A stretch of 7,169 nucleotides of DNA from Acetobacteraceae bacterium (GTDB lineage Bacteria; Pseudomonadota; Alphaproteobacteria; Acetobacterales; Acetobacteraceae). The stretch is taken from NCBI GenBank assembly GCA_027311485.1, contig DAICYU010000208.1, forward strand, positions 1 to 7,169, written 5' to 3'. This document shows positions 6,155-7,169 of the stretch, piece after piece (within the stretch, counting starts at the first letter, position 1; each line of letters starts with the position of its first letter). Under the pieces are notes generated by a model, which did not search any database, had not been told where the DNA came from, and saw only the letters and a list, made by a program, of their open reading frames with translations. A program made the position numbers and the translations under genes.

Positions 6155-7169
6155 CTACTTCTTGGGCAACGGGAAGCAGTTTCTTGCGTTGGCATTGCTT
6201 TTATCCAGCCAGACAGGCCGGGTGAAAATCAGTCGGTGGTTGGTGCCGGGTTTTTCTCCCGATTGCAGCATCAGCAATGCCGCATCGATCGCGGCGTGCC
6301 CCTGGATGCCGGCGGTGTAGCTCAGGACCTTGTAGAAATTGCCCTGGTTGATCTGGTCGCAGTCAAGCTGAGAGCCTTCGACCGAGGCGTAGACCTTGAC
6401 CTGGTCAATCTTGCCGGCATTGCGGATTGCCTGGGCGGCGCCAGATTCCATGATGCCCCAGAAACCGACACTGGCGCACAAATCGGGGTTTTGCTGGATC
6501 ACCGTGGCCGTGATGTTCAGCGCCGTATTGGCGTCCCAGTTCGCGGCCTGATTCGAAACGACCTTGATGGCGGGGTCCTTCTTGAAGACCTCCATGATGC
6601 CGCCGATCTGGTCGACGCTTGCGGCCGCCGTCAGTTCGCCCTGGACGATCTGAACCTTGCCGGACTTACCCGACCCGGTGCCGCATTGCTTCACCACGTC
6701 CTGCGCGAGCATACGGCCAATCTCCACCCAGTCGGCACCCACGAAGGCGTCCGACTTGTAATTGGACGACATGTTCATCTGGATGACATGGGTGCCCTGC
6801 TTTTCGGCCCGTTTCAGTTCCTTCACCAGTAAGGTGACGCTGGGATTTTGGACGATCAGGACATCCGGCTTGTCATTTACCAGGGCGGTGAGGGCCTGCA
6901 ACATCGCCGATGGATTGTTGTTCGGATCACGGACGATGTATTTCATGCCGTTGTAGTCGGCTTCCTCACGGATTACGCGCTCCCACTCGTCCTGGAGCGG
7001 CACTCCAAGGGCAATCGGCAGAAAGGCGATGGTCTTGCCATTGATGGCCTTGTTGTAGTCGGCCCGGAGTTCGCGAGCGGTCTGCGTGCCGGCTTCCTGC
7101 GCCTTGGCCATCGGCAGGGTTGCAAGCAGGGTGGCCGCAAGCAGTACAGGCAGCGTGCGTATCAAACGC
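6155..7169 (-). CDS. Periplasmic sugar-binding protein of an ABC transporter (Peripla_BP_4/RbsB-like), 5' end outside the window
   Basis: This is the extracytoplasmic ligand receptor of the transporter and first of the four genes in transcription order. Counting residues from a TTG at 7163-7165 gives 336. That codon follows an in-frame Arg codon with no stop before the window edge, so the true start is probably a few codons upstream and the gene is treated as partial. A signal peptide is clear: hydrophobic LPVLLAATLLATLP (5-18) and a likely signal peptidase I site after AKA (20-22). The mature part has the two-lobed periplasmic-binding fold: GKTIAFLPIALGVP (43-56) opening lobe 1, DVLIVQNPS (101-109), VIQMNM (127-132), then GKVQIVQGE (169-177) opening lobe 2, and Trp-Asp at 210-211. 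Four cysteines (161, 230, 269, 330) could form disulfides. A 64-bp gap with a hairpin separates it from the permease. The ligand is not identifiable from sequence. Confidence 0.9.
   Translation of the reverse strand, partial: RLIRTLPVLLAATLLATLPMAKAQEAGTQTARELRADYNKAINGKTIAFLPIALGVPLQDEWERVIREEADYNGMKYIVRDPNNNPSAMLQALTALVNDKPDVLIVQNPSVTLLVKELKRAEKQGTHVIQMNMSSNYKSDAFVGADWVEIGRMLAQDVVKQCGTGSGKSGKVQIVQGELTAAASVDQIGGIMEVFKKDPAIKVVSNQAANWDANTALNITATVIQQNPDLCASVGFWGIMESGAAQAIRNAGKIDQVKVYASVEGSQLDCDQINQGNFYKVLSYTAGIQGHAAIDAALLMLQSGEKPGTNHRLIFTRPVWLDKSNANARNCFPLPKK

Noticed and set aside
5939..6832. Plus-strand open frame of 297 codons opposite the permease start and binding-protein gene
   Set aside because: It crosses two minus-strand genes and the intercistronic hairpin, has no family motifs and no credible ribosome binding site. 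The same applies to the plus-strand frames at 5401-6024, 4438-5073 and 2018-2635.
7163..7165. TTG as the true start of the binding protein
   Set aside because: The frame stays open to the window edge with an Arg codon just upstream, and the signal peptide would have a short basic start if extended, so an upstream ATG outside the window is more likely.

Overview
The window is a compact, GC-rich stretch (GC-rich by eye, not computed) in which every supported gene reads leftward on the minus strand. The PurQ and PurL sequences and the style of the sugar ABC transporter suggest an alphaproteobacterium, perhaps of the Rhodospirillales/Acetobacterales type. That placement is inference from sequence character, not from a search.

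The right-hand 5.9 kb (7169 down to 1262) is a four-gene carbohydrate-type ABC uptake operon. In transcription order it encodes: (1) an exported periplasmic binding protein of the ribose/galactose type, whose 5' end is cut by the window edge; (2) a 716-residue protein fusing an RbsC-type permease to a C-terminal six-bladed beta-propeller of the strictosidine synthase-like/SMP-30/paraoxonase class; (3) a free-standing 373-residue paralogue of that propeller; (4) a double-domain RbsA/MglA-type ATPase. Genes 3 and 4 are tightly coupled to their upstream neighbours: 3 nt separate genes 2 and 3, and genes 3 and 4 overlap as ATGA. A GC-rich hairpin lies between genes 1 and 2.

The left-hand 1.1 kb holds purQ and the first 146 codons of purL, the glutaminase and synthetase subunits of FGAM synthase in purine biosynthesis. 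A 128-bp gap with a weak candidate promoter separates them from the transporter. The small partner gene purS, commonly next to purQ, is not in the gap.

A working model, which is inference: the binding protein captures a sugar, sugar acid or lactone; the permease-ATPase complex imports it; and the permease-tethered propeller, which keeps the calcium-site residues of paraoxonase-like lactonases, hydrolyses or senses it on the cytoplasmic face. The free paralogue has lost most of those residues and may be a non-catalytic partner. The permease-propeller fusion with its degenerate tandem copy is the most interesting part of the window. No RNA genes, mobile elements or CRISPR were seen, and no gene-free stretch exceeds 128 bp.
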